From assembly GCF_024679245.1 (NCBI RefSeq), contig NC_090178.1:18602213-18666212 (forward strand): DNA of 64,000 bases, written 5' to 3'. The stretch's first letter is position 1. Each line of letters starts with the position of its first letter. The DNA comes from Pseudorasbora parva. Lineage: Eukaryota > Chordata > Actinopteri > Cypriniformes > Gobionidae. Both the position numbers and the translations under genes were made by a program. Below, one piece after another: positions 36,122-48,825 of this stretch. The notes under the pieces are model-generated. The model had not been told where the DNA came from. It saw only the letters and a program-made list of their open reading frames with translations, and ran no database searches.

Positions 36122-37887
36122 TTAATGGGTTAGTTCAAACAAAAATTAAATTTATGTCATGACTCACCCTAATGTCGTTCCACACCCGTAATACCTCAGT
36201 TCATTTTCAGAACACAGTTTAAGATATGTTATATTTAGTCCGAGAGCTTTTCTGTTCTTCAATGAAAGTGTATGCACACTATACTGTCCATGTCCAGAAA
36301 GGTAATAAAAACATCATCAAAGTAGTCCATATGTAACATCTGTGGGTTAGTTAGAATCTCTTGAAGAATCAAAAATGCTTTTTGGTCCCAAAATAACAAA
36401 AACTATGACTTTATTCAACATTGTCTTCTCTTGTGGCGTGTTTGTTTTCAATCCTCAAATAAAGATTTGAACGGTTTTGAAGCAGCGTATGATTCGGATC
36501 GCCAATGTCACGTGATTTCAGCAGTTTGACACGCGATCCAAATCATGAATCAATGTGCTGATTCATGACCGTTCGAGTCTTTGTTTGAGGATTAAAAACA
36601 AACACCACAGAAGAGAAGACAATAGGGCTGTCCCTTTTTATTCGATATTCGAATATGCATTCGAACATGACGTGAAATTTCCGTAATCAAACTATAAATA
36701 AACTATCCGGTTTTTAAAGTGCCATATGTAGCGCAATTTTTTACAGTCGGGTGCGTTTAAATGGAGCACTGTAATCGGTTTAAAAGTCCAATCTGAATGA
36801 AAATGCTCCATAAACACCTCAATCGTAATCAAAATACCCAAACTGAATGAAATTGTAATAATTTGGAGATGGGTGGGATAAACCTTTTCATGAATCGATC
36901 AAACGAAACATTTTCACCATGTAAACTACCTGACCGGATTACTTTTGAGCGTGCGTCCTTATATGACGTATACAGCGCATGCCTGCTTCACCACTGAAGA
37001 GCGCGCGCCGTGCTCACATGCACCAAGCATGTTGACAAGAGATGAAAGTAAATTTTTCTGAGGGATAAACTTTTTATTTCGTAAGAAGTTGTGAAAATAA
37101 TGTTGGCATAATGTCAACTGTCCTAAACCTACCCATGTAAGCAAACAACTACTTCAACTGCGTCTGACATTAGAATTTATTTTTTCTGAGATGATTATTA
37201 CACTTTACAACAAATAAATAGCTTTTATAAAACCGTATAAGTCCTGGTGGCCGTTGAGAGTTGCTATGGCATCCTTAAACAAATTCCAGCTGCTGGAGAG
37301 GAATGGCGTGGACATCTGATGTGGTAACGTTAGACAAACTGAAAGCTGTGATGATTGCATAGTGGATAACCTGCAGTTTCAAACATTAAGTTAACAATTT
37401 ATTTTTCCATACAGGCTGTGGCCTGAGTCTTGTTTATGACTGTCAGACTGTTAATGCATTTGTGATTGAATCTCCGTTTTTTTTTGTGTATGTGTGTGGG
37501 CGTAGATATTCGAATATATTCGAATACATTGCTAGATATTTGATATCCGTTCGAATTAGATTCTTTTAAAAAATGACAGCCCTAGAAGACAATGCTGAAT
37601 AAAGTTGTATTTTTTGTTATTTTGGGACCAAAATGTATTCTCGATGCTTTAAGAGATTCTGTCACATATGGACTACTTTGATTATGTTTTTATTACCTTT
37701 CTGGTCCTTCTGGAAAGGAATAGTATACTGTGCATACGTTTTCAATGGAGAGACGTACTCTCTCTGACTAAATCAAAAATATCTTAAACTGTGTTCTGAA
37801 GATGAACGGAGGTCTTACGGGTGTGGAACAACATTAGGGTGAGTCATTAATGACATAAATTTCATTTTTGGGTGAACTAACCCTTGA
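36122..37887. mobile_element. TTAA fold-back MITE 3, split by a hAT-like element
   Basis: The left end TTAATGGGTTAGTTC and right end GGGTGAACTAACCCTTGA (final TTAA worn to TTGA) are inverted. The arms mirror each other through gtagtccatatgtaacatct against cacatatggactacttt, and through ttttggtcccaaaataac against gttattttgggaccaaa. The insertion at 36,624-37,584 divides the right arm. The MITE without it would be about 800 bp. Confidence 0.88.
36624..37584. mobile_element. 961-bp hAT-like element with perfect 8-bp TSD
   Basis: The ends tagggctgtc and gacagcccta are perfect inverted repeats. gaagacaa is duplicated at 36,616-36,623 and 37,585-37,592. Subterminal attcgaatat motifs occur at both ends. 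No transposase is present, so it must have been mobilised in trans. The paralogous MITE at 61,390-61,397 shows the empty site with a single gaagacaa. Confidence 0.93.
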
Positions 37888-38937
37888 AGTTCCACTTAAA
37901 ACTTGACAAATGTGACTGGATTCATATTTTCATTTGGAAAAAAATTAAAAATTACATACACATATAGAAACATGCGTTTCTTTTTGTAGAGTAAACGATG
38001 ACAAAATTTTCGTTTTTGGGCAACTATCCCTTAAAGAACATTAATGGCAAACACAAACCGACATACCTAAAGTAATTTAAGATATTTTACACCTACAATT
38101 TCTGATCAGAATAAGCAAGCGCCCACTAAACATCCTACACACATAAGTAGTACACACATACACAGTGATTGAGGGCAGCTCTGAGCTTTGATATGTTAAG
38201 TACCCCGAGTAGGTGAAGGTGGGTTTAATGACCCTGTTGATGACCAGGCCACGACTCGTTTGTTTTCCATCCTCTCCGGCTGACACAAGCCCTGCACCAC
38301 AACCCAATCAAAGAGCCTGACTACAAAAGTCGCCTTCTTTTGTTTTCCTTTCAATTAGACTCAATTAATGTCAGCCGAACGAGCAAGAGAGTGTGCAACT
38401 GAGAAAGAGAGAGAAAGAGAGAGAGAGATTATCAGCATTATTCCTCTTTTATTTTAATTTTAGAGTCATAAGCTGTTCCCAACCTTAATAAGATGCCTAT
38501 TGCCTTACCTAAACAGCAACTAAGACATTCAATTTCACTCAAATTGATATGCTAATGCTATGATAAATATATTGAAATATAATCACAATTGAAGCATTTT
38601 CGCTAATAGTGTCAGAATGTTTTTGGATCCAGCTGTACCACGATTTGGCCAAATTCTAAAGATATGGTCACATTATTATTACAACATTTCACAAGCAAAA
38701 AATTTCCGTTTTCAATTGTCAACAGTGTAGCAATGTATAAAGGACCGCTCTCATATAGAAGTCACTTTCAAACTAAGCAGCATTCTCTTGGGTCAATGAA
38801 ATGAATTAAAATGACCAACTTGAAACCAATGCATAATCTGCATGGGGAAATCTTCCAACGTTGAAATTCTCGATCACGCAGATTTCTATTGAAATGACTT
38901 AGAAATTTGCTGAACAATGTGAAATGTGTCTGCGCCT
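37888..38937. other. Non-coding stretch with a MITE end fragment
   Basis: At 37,975-38,038 gatgacaaaattttcgtttt and gggcaactatcccttaaag are a worn TTAA-MITE terminus. A short GA repeat lies at 38,400-38,427. No gene seen. Confidence 0.45.
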
Positions 38938-39726
38938 ACAGGGTTTGACAATAAGGACTGCCCGATGAAAGGGGGGCCAGCGTGAAAGACACTTGGTCAC
39001 TTGCCCGATTGGGCCAGTACCGCATCTTCATGGAAGTTGTGCATTTTTAGGCCTCAGCAATTCAACTTTTTAAGCGCAAGCAAACGTGAGAGTACCAGAA
39101 TCCCTCAGTTTTGTATTTGCACGCTGTGTGATAAGTTTTGTGTGCACAGCAACACACATCCAAACCACACGCCTATAGAACGCTGTGCCTAACAGCGAGT
39201 GAATACTCTTTTATGTCTTCTTGAGTTTGCACAGACATTCACAACTTTTTTTGTCAAAATGTCTTGTCGAGTATCATCATAAACAGTCGGTTATGTCTTA
39301 AGTGAACTTAAACATTTGAGATAAGATGCATGTGTAAACAGTATTCAAACAAAAGACAAAAGAAAAAAATTAAATAGCTCACAGCGCTTGACTGAATAAC
39401 TTAAGACTGAACAGCTTACTCTATAATAATACAGTGATATTTTACATTTGATTACCATTTCTGAACCTCAAAATCTAGTTAATGCTGCATGAAAGACCTG
39501 GACTGAATGATTTGTATGTTTGTTATGTTGTATATATTTGTGATATTGCTTTATTACTGTCTTTAGCTATATTTATACATTTATATAGTTTTGGTGTCAT
39601 AACTTTTATTAAGGTTTATTTATTAATGGATCAAAAACAACTAAAACAATACCTATGCCTGTTTTATTTATTTAGATTATTTTTGTTTAGATGGGGCCAG
39701 TAGAAAAAATCTTTAGCATTGAGCCC
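38938..39726. mobile_element. hAT-like TIR element related to the 31-kb element
   Basis: It opens cagggtttgacaataagga and closes tctttagcattgagccct. The ends resemble those of 31,145-32,539 (cagggcttgacattaa). No clear TSD. The interior frames (63 and 73 codons) have no transposase motif. Confidence 0.6.
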
Positions 39727-40667
39727 TAACCTAGTATAGCACATATCCTTCAGGGAGAAGACAACCCCATAATGCACATCTCATTCAGTACCAAAAAGTA
39801 TTGAATGAAGTATATTTATTCAATATTTGTGTGCTATGGCTATGTCCTATTTAACAACATAGGCTTAGCAACATGATAATGTCCAGCTCTATTAAAATCA
39901 ATTGTTTACTTAAGTTGGTGCCCGTGACATTTCAAAACAGTCATTCATGAGGTTCCATATCAGTTAGCATGCAGACATGTCTATATAGGCAGCAGAGAGC
40001 AAAGCAACTCACTAGGGTTTGGAACACAGCTAAAATTCACACATTAAAAACTGCTTTGCGCTTCAGCTTGCGTGTGCTCTCTTTGCGTGTGTGCATTGTA
40101 ACTGGCAGAGTTATACTATAGTTCACTTTTTAATTAGAAATGACAGTAATAATAGCTTCTACGCAGCAGATTATGTCAAGTGTTTTGTTGTGCTGGCTGA
40201 TGTAACGTACACATAGTTCTAGATTGTGCATTTAAAACAAAAGCACCAGAATACTAGTGTGCTCAACAACTCTTGGATTTGAACTTATATGTGTGAAAGG
40301 CTCCCAAAAGGCCCAAAAGCTTGTTTATTTATTTTAAGTAGGACATGATAATTCATGTGAAGAGCCATTGGTTTGGTCTGTGATGCTTGCAGTGCTGTGG
40401 ACATTTGGCTAAGTTCCCACAGCAACCCATTAGCAGAATTCCAGCAATAAACACAATTCAGGCCAAACGGCAGAGGACGGGACGGCACTCACTCAATTCC
40501 ATCCACATCCAAAAACATCCCACAGTTAAAAAGATCCTCTTCAGAATGCAAAATAGAATTAGGAAGACGGCGTTGTACTGCCAGGACTCAGGAACGGCGA
40601 CTGTGTCAATGTTGCTTAAGCTAAATTAGAGCTCCTTCAATGAGCAAATACACCCTTTCTCTCTATG

Positions 40668-40670
<3 letters not shown>
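39727..40670. other. Non-coding stretch, no gene seen
   Basis: Mixed composition; frames up to 80 codons without motifs. No transposon end recognised. Confidence 0.35.
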
Positions 40671-40719
<49 letters not shown>

Positions 40720-40743
40720 ACACACACACACACACACACACAC
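40671..40743. repeat. (CA)n microsatellite
   Basis: About 36 CA units with one C interruption. Shorter CA tracts follow at about 40,797-40,816 and 41,046-41,067. Confidence 0.95.
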
Positions 40744-41371
40744 AGTGAGAATAGCATGATCTCACTGTCTGTCTGGCTACAAAAAGCAGCACAGCACGCA
40801 CACACACACACACACAGACTAATGGGCATTTGATTAGACAGAAGCTCGTGCCTTCCAGTGATCAATAAGAATGATAGAGAGCTAATACGTCTCTGTCTGG
40901 GCCAGGCCACAGTGATGTTTAATGGCAGAGTCTACAGGGAGAGCGTTCACCACACTGCTCGGGGAACAAGGGCAATTGACCATCCCGTCTACGACAGTGA
41001 CCTCTCCAATGGCCAGGCATACATCATTAAGAGGTGACAGACAGTCACACACACACACACACACACGGTCATGCATGAGAGGTTAAGACACACATTTACA
41101 GATGGGAATAAAATCAGCGTGTGTTTGGAGTGGGTGGAAACCAAATAAGACAAATGAAGGTTCTGCTTCTTTTTTTGTTAGGGGTGTTGAGCTGTAAGGA
41201 GCCTCTGCCAAATTTGCGATGTCCCGAAAAATGTTTGTCCTGCCTTCTTTTTTACCATAATATTGACAGGACTCAACTTACATTCCTTAAATGAGCAACA
41301 CAGCTCAACGTGTCAAACCACGTCCTAACCGCTTAGCCACAGGAGCAACAGTGATTATCTTGTCAAGGCGA
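40744..41371. other. Non-coding stretch with short CA tracts
   Basis: No gene seen. Composition is less A+T-rich than average for the window. Confidence 0.35.
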
Positions 41372-41590
41372 TAAATCACCAAAAAATGAAATTGTGTCAT
41401 CATTTACTCATCTTCATGTTGATACAAACCTCTGTGGCTTTCCTTCGGTAGAACACATAAGAAGATACTCTGAGAAACATCTCATTGTTTTTTGTCTACA
41501 AAATGGAAGTCAATGGTAACCAAAACCGTATCTTCTTTTGTGTTCCACAGAATAAAGAAAGTCATACAGGTTTGGAACAAAATGAGTGTT
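41372..41590. mobile_element. Degenerate TTAA-type fold-back MITE
   Basis: Left arm caccaaaaaatgaaattg with catcatttactcatcttcat; right arm gtgttccacagaataaagaa with gtcatacaggtttggaacaa. gcctttcggtagaacaca-like text mirrors the right arm. The terminal TTAA is lost. Confidence 0.7.
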
Positions 41591-42757
41591 AGCGATATGT
41601 GTTATGATATATATCAATATATGATACTGTATATATAAATATATCTATCGAAATATTGTTCTACCGGTATCAATATACAGTCAAACTAAAATGTATTCAG
41701 AGACCTTCAACATTTTCTCACATTATCACAGTTTATTCGCTATAGTTTCGAAAATAGAAATAAAATATGACAAGAACTTCAGAGTTAAACTGTTTCAGAA
41801 CAAATTCATCTTGATAATGTCACATAACTTTGATAGAAATATTTGTAATGGATTACAAATCAACCAATCAGCTGTTAAATTTAAGTATACAATTAGATAA
41901 TACCAATGTAGGTCAACCAACTACAGAGCAATGCTTCATTTTGTTCAGTATGTGCTGTAAAAGGTTGCATTAGCAATTAAAGAAAAAACACTTCAGAAAA
42001 ACATGGTCAGGTCAAGTGTCTGAATAATTTTGGTCCCACATTTTTATCAATTTTACTGGTAGTCCACTGTATAATTTTTGGGTATATGTCGCAGTTGCTA
42101 TCCTCACTTATATAAATGAACTATAGTGTGCTGCACCCAACTAGTACAGACTGCAAAGAACATCTTCAGTATGCTGTGACAGATGATTAACTCTGAATAA
42201 AAGCTTTCATTGTAAATGAATAAACGTAAATTCATATGAATCTAAAGTGCCTATTTCGCTCAAAATGTCACAGCTGTAAAATACCAGTATTTTTTTTTGC
42301 TGAGGTTTTAACTTTCTGTGCTTTATCAACACATAGTGATACACTGATGCTATAAGTGATGTATGAAGACATGAAATCATAGGCCCTCCACTTGACAGGA
42401 GATGTATTTGAGACGCATGTTATTACCAGGTGTAAACATAATGACCACATGCGATGAGACCATCCGAAATCAATAACAATACTAGGTGTAAACAAGGTTT
42501 CAAATGCTTCCAACTGCATTCTGTACAACACTCACATTTACATGTATTGTTTTGGCCATTTATACCATCAGTACCAGGCAAAAAAGTACAGAAAATAAGT
42601 CACATCAAATGCATGAAGAATTGTCAAATGCAGCATGTCAAATATGGTTCCTTTGTAGATGTAGACTTGTAGACATGACAATGACAGGCCAATGCAATAA
42701 TGCTTTGTTTATTACTGAATATACAGTATATAACCCTAACCCTATTTTACACACATA
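41591..42757. other. Non-coding A+T-rich stretch
   Basis: A tatatcaatatatgatactg-type block at 41,600-41,680 may be hAT subterminal sequence. aggtgtaaaca occurs twice (about 42,428 and 42,485) and may mark a small old element. No gene seen. Confidence 0.35.
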
Positions 42758-43415
42758 CACACTACTGGTCAAAAAGTTATAATACATTTTTTTATTTTTT
42801 TGTTGAAGTCTCTAATATTCATCAAGGCTCCATTTATTTATTTATTTACTATATTATATTTTAAAATGTAATTTATTCCTGTAACGGCAGCATTTCAGCA
42901 GACATTTCTCCAGTCTTCAGTGTCACATGATCCTTCATACTAATCATACTAATATGTTGATTTGGTGGTCAAGAAACATTTCTTCTTAAATTAATACTTT
43001 TATTCAGCAAAGACATTAAAATGATCAAAAGTGACAGTAAAGACAATAAAATAAATTATGTTCTTTTGAATTGTTCTTTTTTTTTACTCATCCAACAATT
43101 CCAAACAAAACACATTTCACACAAAAATATCAAGCAGCAAAAACTATTTATATATTATAAATATTTTAAACACTGATAATAATAATATTAAGAACCATTA
43201 CGAATAATTGAGTACCAATAATAATTCATATTAATTGAGCACCAAATCCATATATAATAGAATGGATTCTGAAAAACCATGAGACACTGAAGACTAAAGT
43301 AATGGCTGCTCAATCTTACAATATCGCTTTTTTTACTCAATTTTAATTAGGTAAATGTGAGCATTAGAGACTTTTGAAAACATTACACAGTTCCAAACTT
43401 TTGACCAACAGTTTA
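42758..43415. mobile_element. Fold-back MITE family C, near full length
   Basis: The left end cactactggtcaaaaagtta and right end ccaaacttttgaccaacagt are inverted. The interior stretches cagtcttcagtgtcacatga and accatgagacactgaagact are also paired. More diverged than the 28.7-kb copy. Confidence 0.82.
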
Positions 43416-44640
43416 CAGGTGTGCGTTTAGATGGCGAGAAAGGTGACTGAAAGATGTAGGGCACAGCTGGATATACACAGAGACGAATAGAGAGAAAGAA
43501 AGAGAAAATGTGGCAAATGGTAAAGCAGTGAGACAGAGTGAGACGGCCAGAAGAGAGAGAAACGTAGAGAGAAAGAGGGCGAGGACAGCCAGCTGCAGTG
43601 CTGTGATAGGACTCAGGCAGACACAGCGAGAGGAGCAGATATCGCCGCTGACATTTCGGGCTCCGCTACCCCCAACAGCCCCCTGGGATCACAGCAACCG
43701 CACCACAGCCATCCCTGTCAATCTCCCTGTGCCTGTCACTCTCCTTTTACTCACTCTCTCTCTTTCTCCCTATTATCTTCCGAGCAGCGTGCGTCCCTTC
43801 ATCTGGACAGACCGTTGATCCATATCACCCCTTCTGTCCCCACTCCTCACTTGCCCACTGTCACTCGCCAGAGAGAGAGGGAGAGAGATAGTGAGGGAGA
43901 AAGCGAGAGAGAGGGAGAGATAGACTGAAAGGAGTAAAGGAAGGACAAGAGGGTCAGAGGGCAGGGAAAGTGAGGAACGCAAGGAGAGAGAAGCAAAGGT
44001 CGAAGGTACTCTTGCCCCCTAAGTGTCGAGGAGAATGAATGAAAAAGAAAAAAGGAAAAAAGAAAGGATGAAATAGAGAGGGGATCCAACGTGCCCTCTC
44101 TCGCACCCTCCTTCTCCTCGTCGGTTCCCTGCGCTCTGTGTTGCGGTGCTCGCTCTATTGTGCTAGCTTTCAGAAGTGCTCAGTTTGAGTGGCAGGCCGT
44201 CACAGATCAGCTCCCCGCTAAAGCATCCTGGCAGGCCGGGGTGACGGGCCAGGAAGGGATCTAAGTGGGTTTATCAGCGCCTCTTAACGCCTCTCCAGCT
44301 CCCTGACACAAAAGAGAGGGGTATTAAACATCTAAAGCAAACCAAAAAGCGTGAAAGCTCCTTATAGGGCCTCGGGATTGCGGATGTGCCTGGGATCTTA
44401 AAAAAAAAAAAAAGAATAGGAAAAAGAATGACATAAAAATAAAACAACTGAAAATGTCATAAATGATAGAGAAGGCAAAGGGAGAATTAGGCGGACAACA
44501 TACTTAAATGAAAAATAAGCAGGGCTGTTGATTTAAAATGTGATTTTTTTTTTCAAAGTAAAGCACTAACACAAAAATAAGATTTGATTCCCTAATTAAG
44601 AATTTTACATTTGGACAAATTTAAGATCAAAGTATAACTT
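43416..44640. other. Purine-rich and G+C-richer unique stretch
   Basis: GA-rich blocks at 43,485-43,580 and 43,870-44,080 create chance arginine/glutamate and leucine/serine frames of up to 102 codons. No transposon signature. No gene can be named. Confidence 0.35.
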
Positions 44641-45605
44641 AAATGCAAAGCATGTTTTGTCATTATGCAAAGCTACAGGTAACGTGTATAACCCAACCAC
44701 ACGCAAAGTGTAACTTCACCGATTTTCCACCCGCTTTGTGTTTTTACAATGTCCGTAGTGTATGTAAATGAACAATGTTTGCTCAGTCTCTGTGTTACAT
44801 GGGCAGAGAAATTCACGTTTATTTGTCAGAAAAAGTCTTTTAAAAGATTTGACATCTTGTGCTGATTTAGGACCCACATTTGTGCAATAGTGACGTCGGG
44901 ATCTGAGTCTGCGCAATAGATAGCAGGAAGCAGAGCCGCGATATCAAAACCCCACCCGCAGTCCCACAGTATCTGATAGTACAGTTTACTTTAGAGCAAC
45001 TCATTATGGCTGTGTGAAAGACTGTTATGGAAAGGCGCATTAGAGCATGTTATACTGTGAGAGGCGAATCACAACAACTTCAGAGTAGGGTCTGACGAAA
45101 GTGTATGCTGACTGGTATAATGCACACAAAATAGCACCCGGCATTTAAAAAAAAAAGCCATACACACAGCCTATATAACTAACACTGAAAACAGTGATAT
45201 ATGGACCTCTCAATCCTTATGCTAAGGAGATAATCCAACACAACTTTGAGGAGAGCAAGCGAAGCACGATTATGTATTGTTGCTCAGCTAGTGACATTGG
45301 ACCTCAACCACACAGCAAACACTAATACTTTTTCATATAATGTCTACTTTCTTTGTACATCAGTTCTACCTAATAACATAGACAGGACTGTTAAAAAGAT
45401 TATAAGCTAATCAAGATGGAGAATGTGAACGCTCTGTGCTCAGACTCTGTTCTCAGAACGTAAAAATAACGTGTTTTTTCTTTTATTTACTACTAGATCG
45501 ATGTACTCCCAGTTACGAGAAACAACAATGGTAGCCCCTACGGATGTGGTGTTAATGAAAGTTGTACATTAAAAATTAAATTGTTTATTAAAATAAGCTA
45601 TTGCT
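44641..45605. other. Non-coding stretch, probably old repeat
   Basis: No gene seen. The even, non-microsatellite sequence leading into the repeat at 45,606 suggests a longer element, but its start cannot be fixed. Confidence 0.3.
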
Positions 45606-45985
45606 ATAACGTTATTTATCCAAAAATGTTATGAATTATTAGCAGCTTATAGCGTTAGTTTCCAGTCCATTGAGTGCAAGAATAAATGAATACCAAATAC
45701 ATTTCCAAATACACAAATAACAAAATAAAAGGTATAACAGGTAATATCTCTTGCCTTATGCACCGTTTTTCTCCTCCATTTCCCTCAAATAATCAAGGAT
45801 TAAGCACCTTTGGCGATAGAAATGATTGTAAATCAGCATAAGCCCTGTAATGGTCCACTATGCATTTAGCTACCACAATTCCTTGCGCTCAGGCAGTTTG
45901 GCGTGACTTTGCTTGGAACGCTACAAAGTCGGGAGTCGTGGTTTGAAGTTACGGGCTCAGAAACCTGCCTGGAACGCAACATTAC
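45606..45985. repeat. Interspersed repeat, SINE-free copy
   Basis: Paralogue of 8,231-8,770. At 45,717-45,725 acaaataac continues directly into aaaataaaaggtataac, giving the empty site for the SINE at 8,348. Confidence 0.8.
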
Positions 45986-46319
45986 ACTAGTATGACGTCA
46001 CTGTAGGCCAACTGGCAGTTAGCATCACGCTGGTTCCCTAGAGAAAAGCCCAATAAGATTGTCCTATAGGCTTTTGGATTATTGTTAAAAACAAGCTCTG
46101 TGATCAACAAAAGCTTGATAATTTCACATTTTTTCCATCAAGATAATTATCACAGATGAACACAACTTTTATAAAAAGTTAAAGGTAGGCTATAAATGGA
46201 CTACACCATGGTCCCACAAATTTAACATCGCCATCATTAAGCTTCTGACAACTCTTCCAGTTTTTTTCTAAACAAATTTTCCAAGAATGTTTGAGTTAGA
46301 ATAGTTTATAAGACCACAA

Positions 46320-46571
46320 TCATAAGCATAAGTTATTCTTAAAAAGGGAAGATGTGTTTTCGGAGTTTTGCCGACCGGATACGGAGAAAGTTTAATCTTC
46401 ACGTTTACTAGCTTCAACTAGCTCTGCTTCACGTTGCTCTGGTTGATTGTAGCGCTATCCTATTGCGTGCAGAGGGAGTTTGAAAGACAACCGTTTATCC
46501 TGCCGCTCGGATTGAGCCCTGTCAATGGTGAGTTTCCAGACCAAACATCTTGATGTGGGTCTGGCTTGTCA
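46320..46571 (+). mobile_element. Fragment of the TAG..CTA-ended element family
   Basis: Matches the 3' part of the 61.9-kb copy from gggaagatgtgttt to gtctggcttgtcaggcta, including gtagcgctatcctat and gagggagtttgaaagacaac. The 5' part is not recognised here. Confidence 0.8.
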
Positions 46572-47873
46572 GGCTATATACCCTTAGGACTGCATAATCC
46601 ATAACAATGTGCTGTTTTGTTTCAATCAGTTAGATTATTCAAAAAAAAAAGTGATTCCTAATGAAATTTACTTGTAATGTGGAATCAAATAAGGTATATA
46701 AAATGTGTGTGTGTGTGTGTTTGTGTTTGTGGTGTGCTCTGCTCTAGAGTTGACCCGTATCTAAGTCAGGGGCTGGTGGGGGGTCCAACTCTATGTGTTT
46801 GTAAGCAAAAGGTCAGGGAGAGGTTTCGGTGTGCCTGCAGGGGGTGTGATCCAGGTACCATGAAGAGAACACCTACTGCATTCTCCTCCACGTCACAGTC
46901 TGAAGCAAACAGAAAGATAGAAAAACTAAACTCCATTTCAACTGTTTTTAGACTAACTTTTCCATCTGAGATATTGCCTAGCTGTTATTGTTGCTGCGTT
47001 GATTCCGTTGATACTGCGGTGTTGGTGCTAATGTGGACATCACATGTTAGTCTGGTCTGGCTAGCGTCATTAAAGGAAAGTGAGAAATTGTATAATAGAA
47101 ATGCAAAAAGACAAGACTTTCTGTGTTCGAACTGCTTCTGTGTTCTGAGTGTGTGTTTTTTCTGGCCATATCTCCATGTTACCTTTGACTTTTCTCAGCT
47201 TGTGTTGGATGTGTTTCAGAGGCATGGTAATTACATAATTACTGCTGTAATTAGCACTGTGGTTGATTGGGAGAGAGCTCGGGGGAGGCCACCGCAGGTC
47301 AAATCAACATGGCTGCGTGCCTACACCTGACCGACAGCATTCCCACACATATCGCTCCTTTTCCTCACACGCTTTTTCTGATAATGGCTGTTTACACCAA
47401 CACATGGAGGTGGGTTCAAAGCCGTATTAAAAACATATGCGAGAGCTCCTTGTGTATAATAGCTCAGCCACAGCCAAGCTCACTGCTAATGTGGCTGTGA
47501 AGCTCAACGAGCAGAACTCCAACACTTCAATGTGGAGGCGTCGTTAGAATAGCTATACATCGGCAGTTCATTAGCAGATCTTCTATCTGAAATGATACAC
47601 GGGAACCTGCCATATATCCTTTGGAAATTATTTAAAAAAACATTTTAGACATATATTGTGCACACTGCACACATTTAAAAATGACTTCTGATTCTTAAAA
47701 CCTCTCAAAAAAGTTTCTAAAATAATCTGAAAGGACAACCGAAATCTGCAACAAAATCATATTGTAATACTGCATTCAATTCTGTATCCAATGCAGTGCC
47801 CTCGACTTAACCTTCCAAATTCCCATGTGACGAATGAACTGGAAGCTACATGAACTACAATTTAAAAAAATAA

Positions 47874-47879
<6 letters not shown>
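46572..47879. other. Non-coding stretch with the longest open frame (217 codons)
   Basis: The frame at 46,677-47,330 (+) begins MWNQIRYIKCVCVCVCVC, where CV repeats come from a short GT tract, and continues for about 195 codons of non-repetitive sequence with several Cys and a hydrophobic stretch near residues 150-175. It has no family motif, poor start context and no RNA evidence, so I do not call it a gene. The rest shows nothing. Confidence 0.35.

Positions 47880-47917
<38 letters not shown>
47880..47917. repeat. (TA)n microsatellite
   Basis: About 19 TA units. Confidence 0.95.
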
Positions 47918-47920
<3 letters not shown>

Positions 47921-48059
47921 TAGACACTTTGTTTTACACAAATTGATTTGAAATTGCAAATTATTACAGCATTTATAACTAAGATGATAATCGGACACCA
48001 AACTAAATTACACATGCAGCATAATTTGGTCATGTAACAACATCACTGGCTGTTTTGCA

Positions 48060-48220
<161 letters not shown>

Positions 48221-48825
48221 AACCAGAAGTCAGTACTGTACACCAATATTCATATAGGCTGGTATGCATTGTGTACTGGCCACCATCACATGCAGAGAAA
48301 TATTCAGAGGAAGTCTAGCTCTCACAGTGAGGGCTTTGGCTGCTAGCCAGGTAACAGACTAATTGTGTTTGCCCCCTACACAGCGACAGCCAAGAAAAAG
48401 TGCTCCCTAACCCTATTACAATATTGACTCACTGTATACAAAAACACAATTAAATGAATTCTATATACAAACAAACCCCACTCTCTCAACAGAGGGATCA
48501 CTATTAGGATCACAGCTGCAGGATTTCAATGAGGAAAGTGCAGCATTGCAACTACAGACCTCCAGTAAACAGCAAAGTATGAAGAAGTCACAAAGTCATA
48601 AATTCAACACTTCCAACTCACAATCTTGAAAATAAAGACTCTTAAATGGGTATTTGCAGCACTGTACAGTTGGGGGGGGGGGGGACTCTATATATGGCTT
48701 CTGAGTTAGCAACTGTTGGTTACAGTTGATAAAATACACAGTATTGGTTGTAAAGTAATGGAATTTACAAACCATTTATTTCAATAATGTGAAAGGTCAC
48801 ACTTTATATTAGTTGTCCTTATCTG
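48221..48825. other. Non-coding stretch with a G13 run
   Basis: No gene seen. The G run lies at about 48,671-48,683. Confidence 0.4.

Noticed and set aside
46520..46545. GTGAGT donor-like site shared by the 46.5-kb and 63.0-kb element copies
   Set aside because: Shared by descent of the repeat; no open frame of note leads into it.
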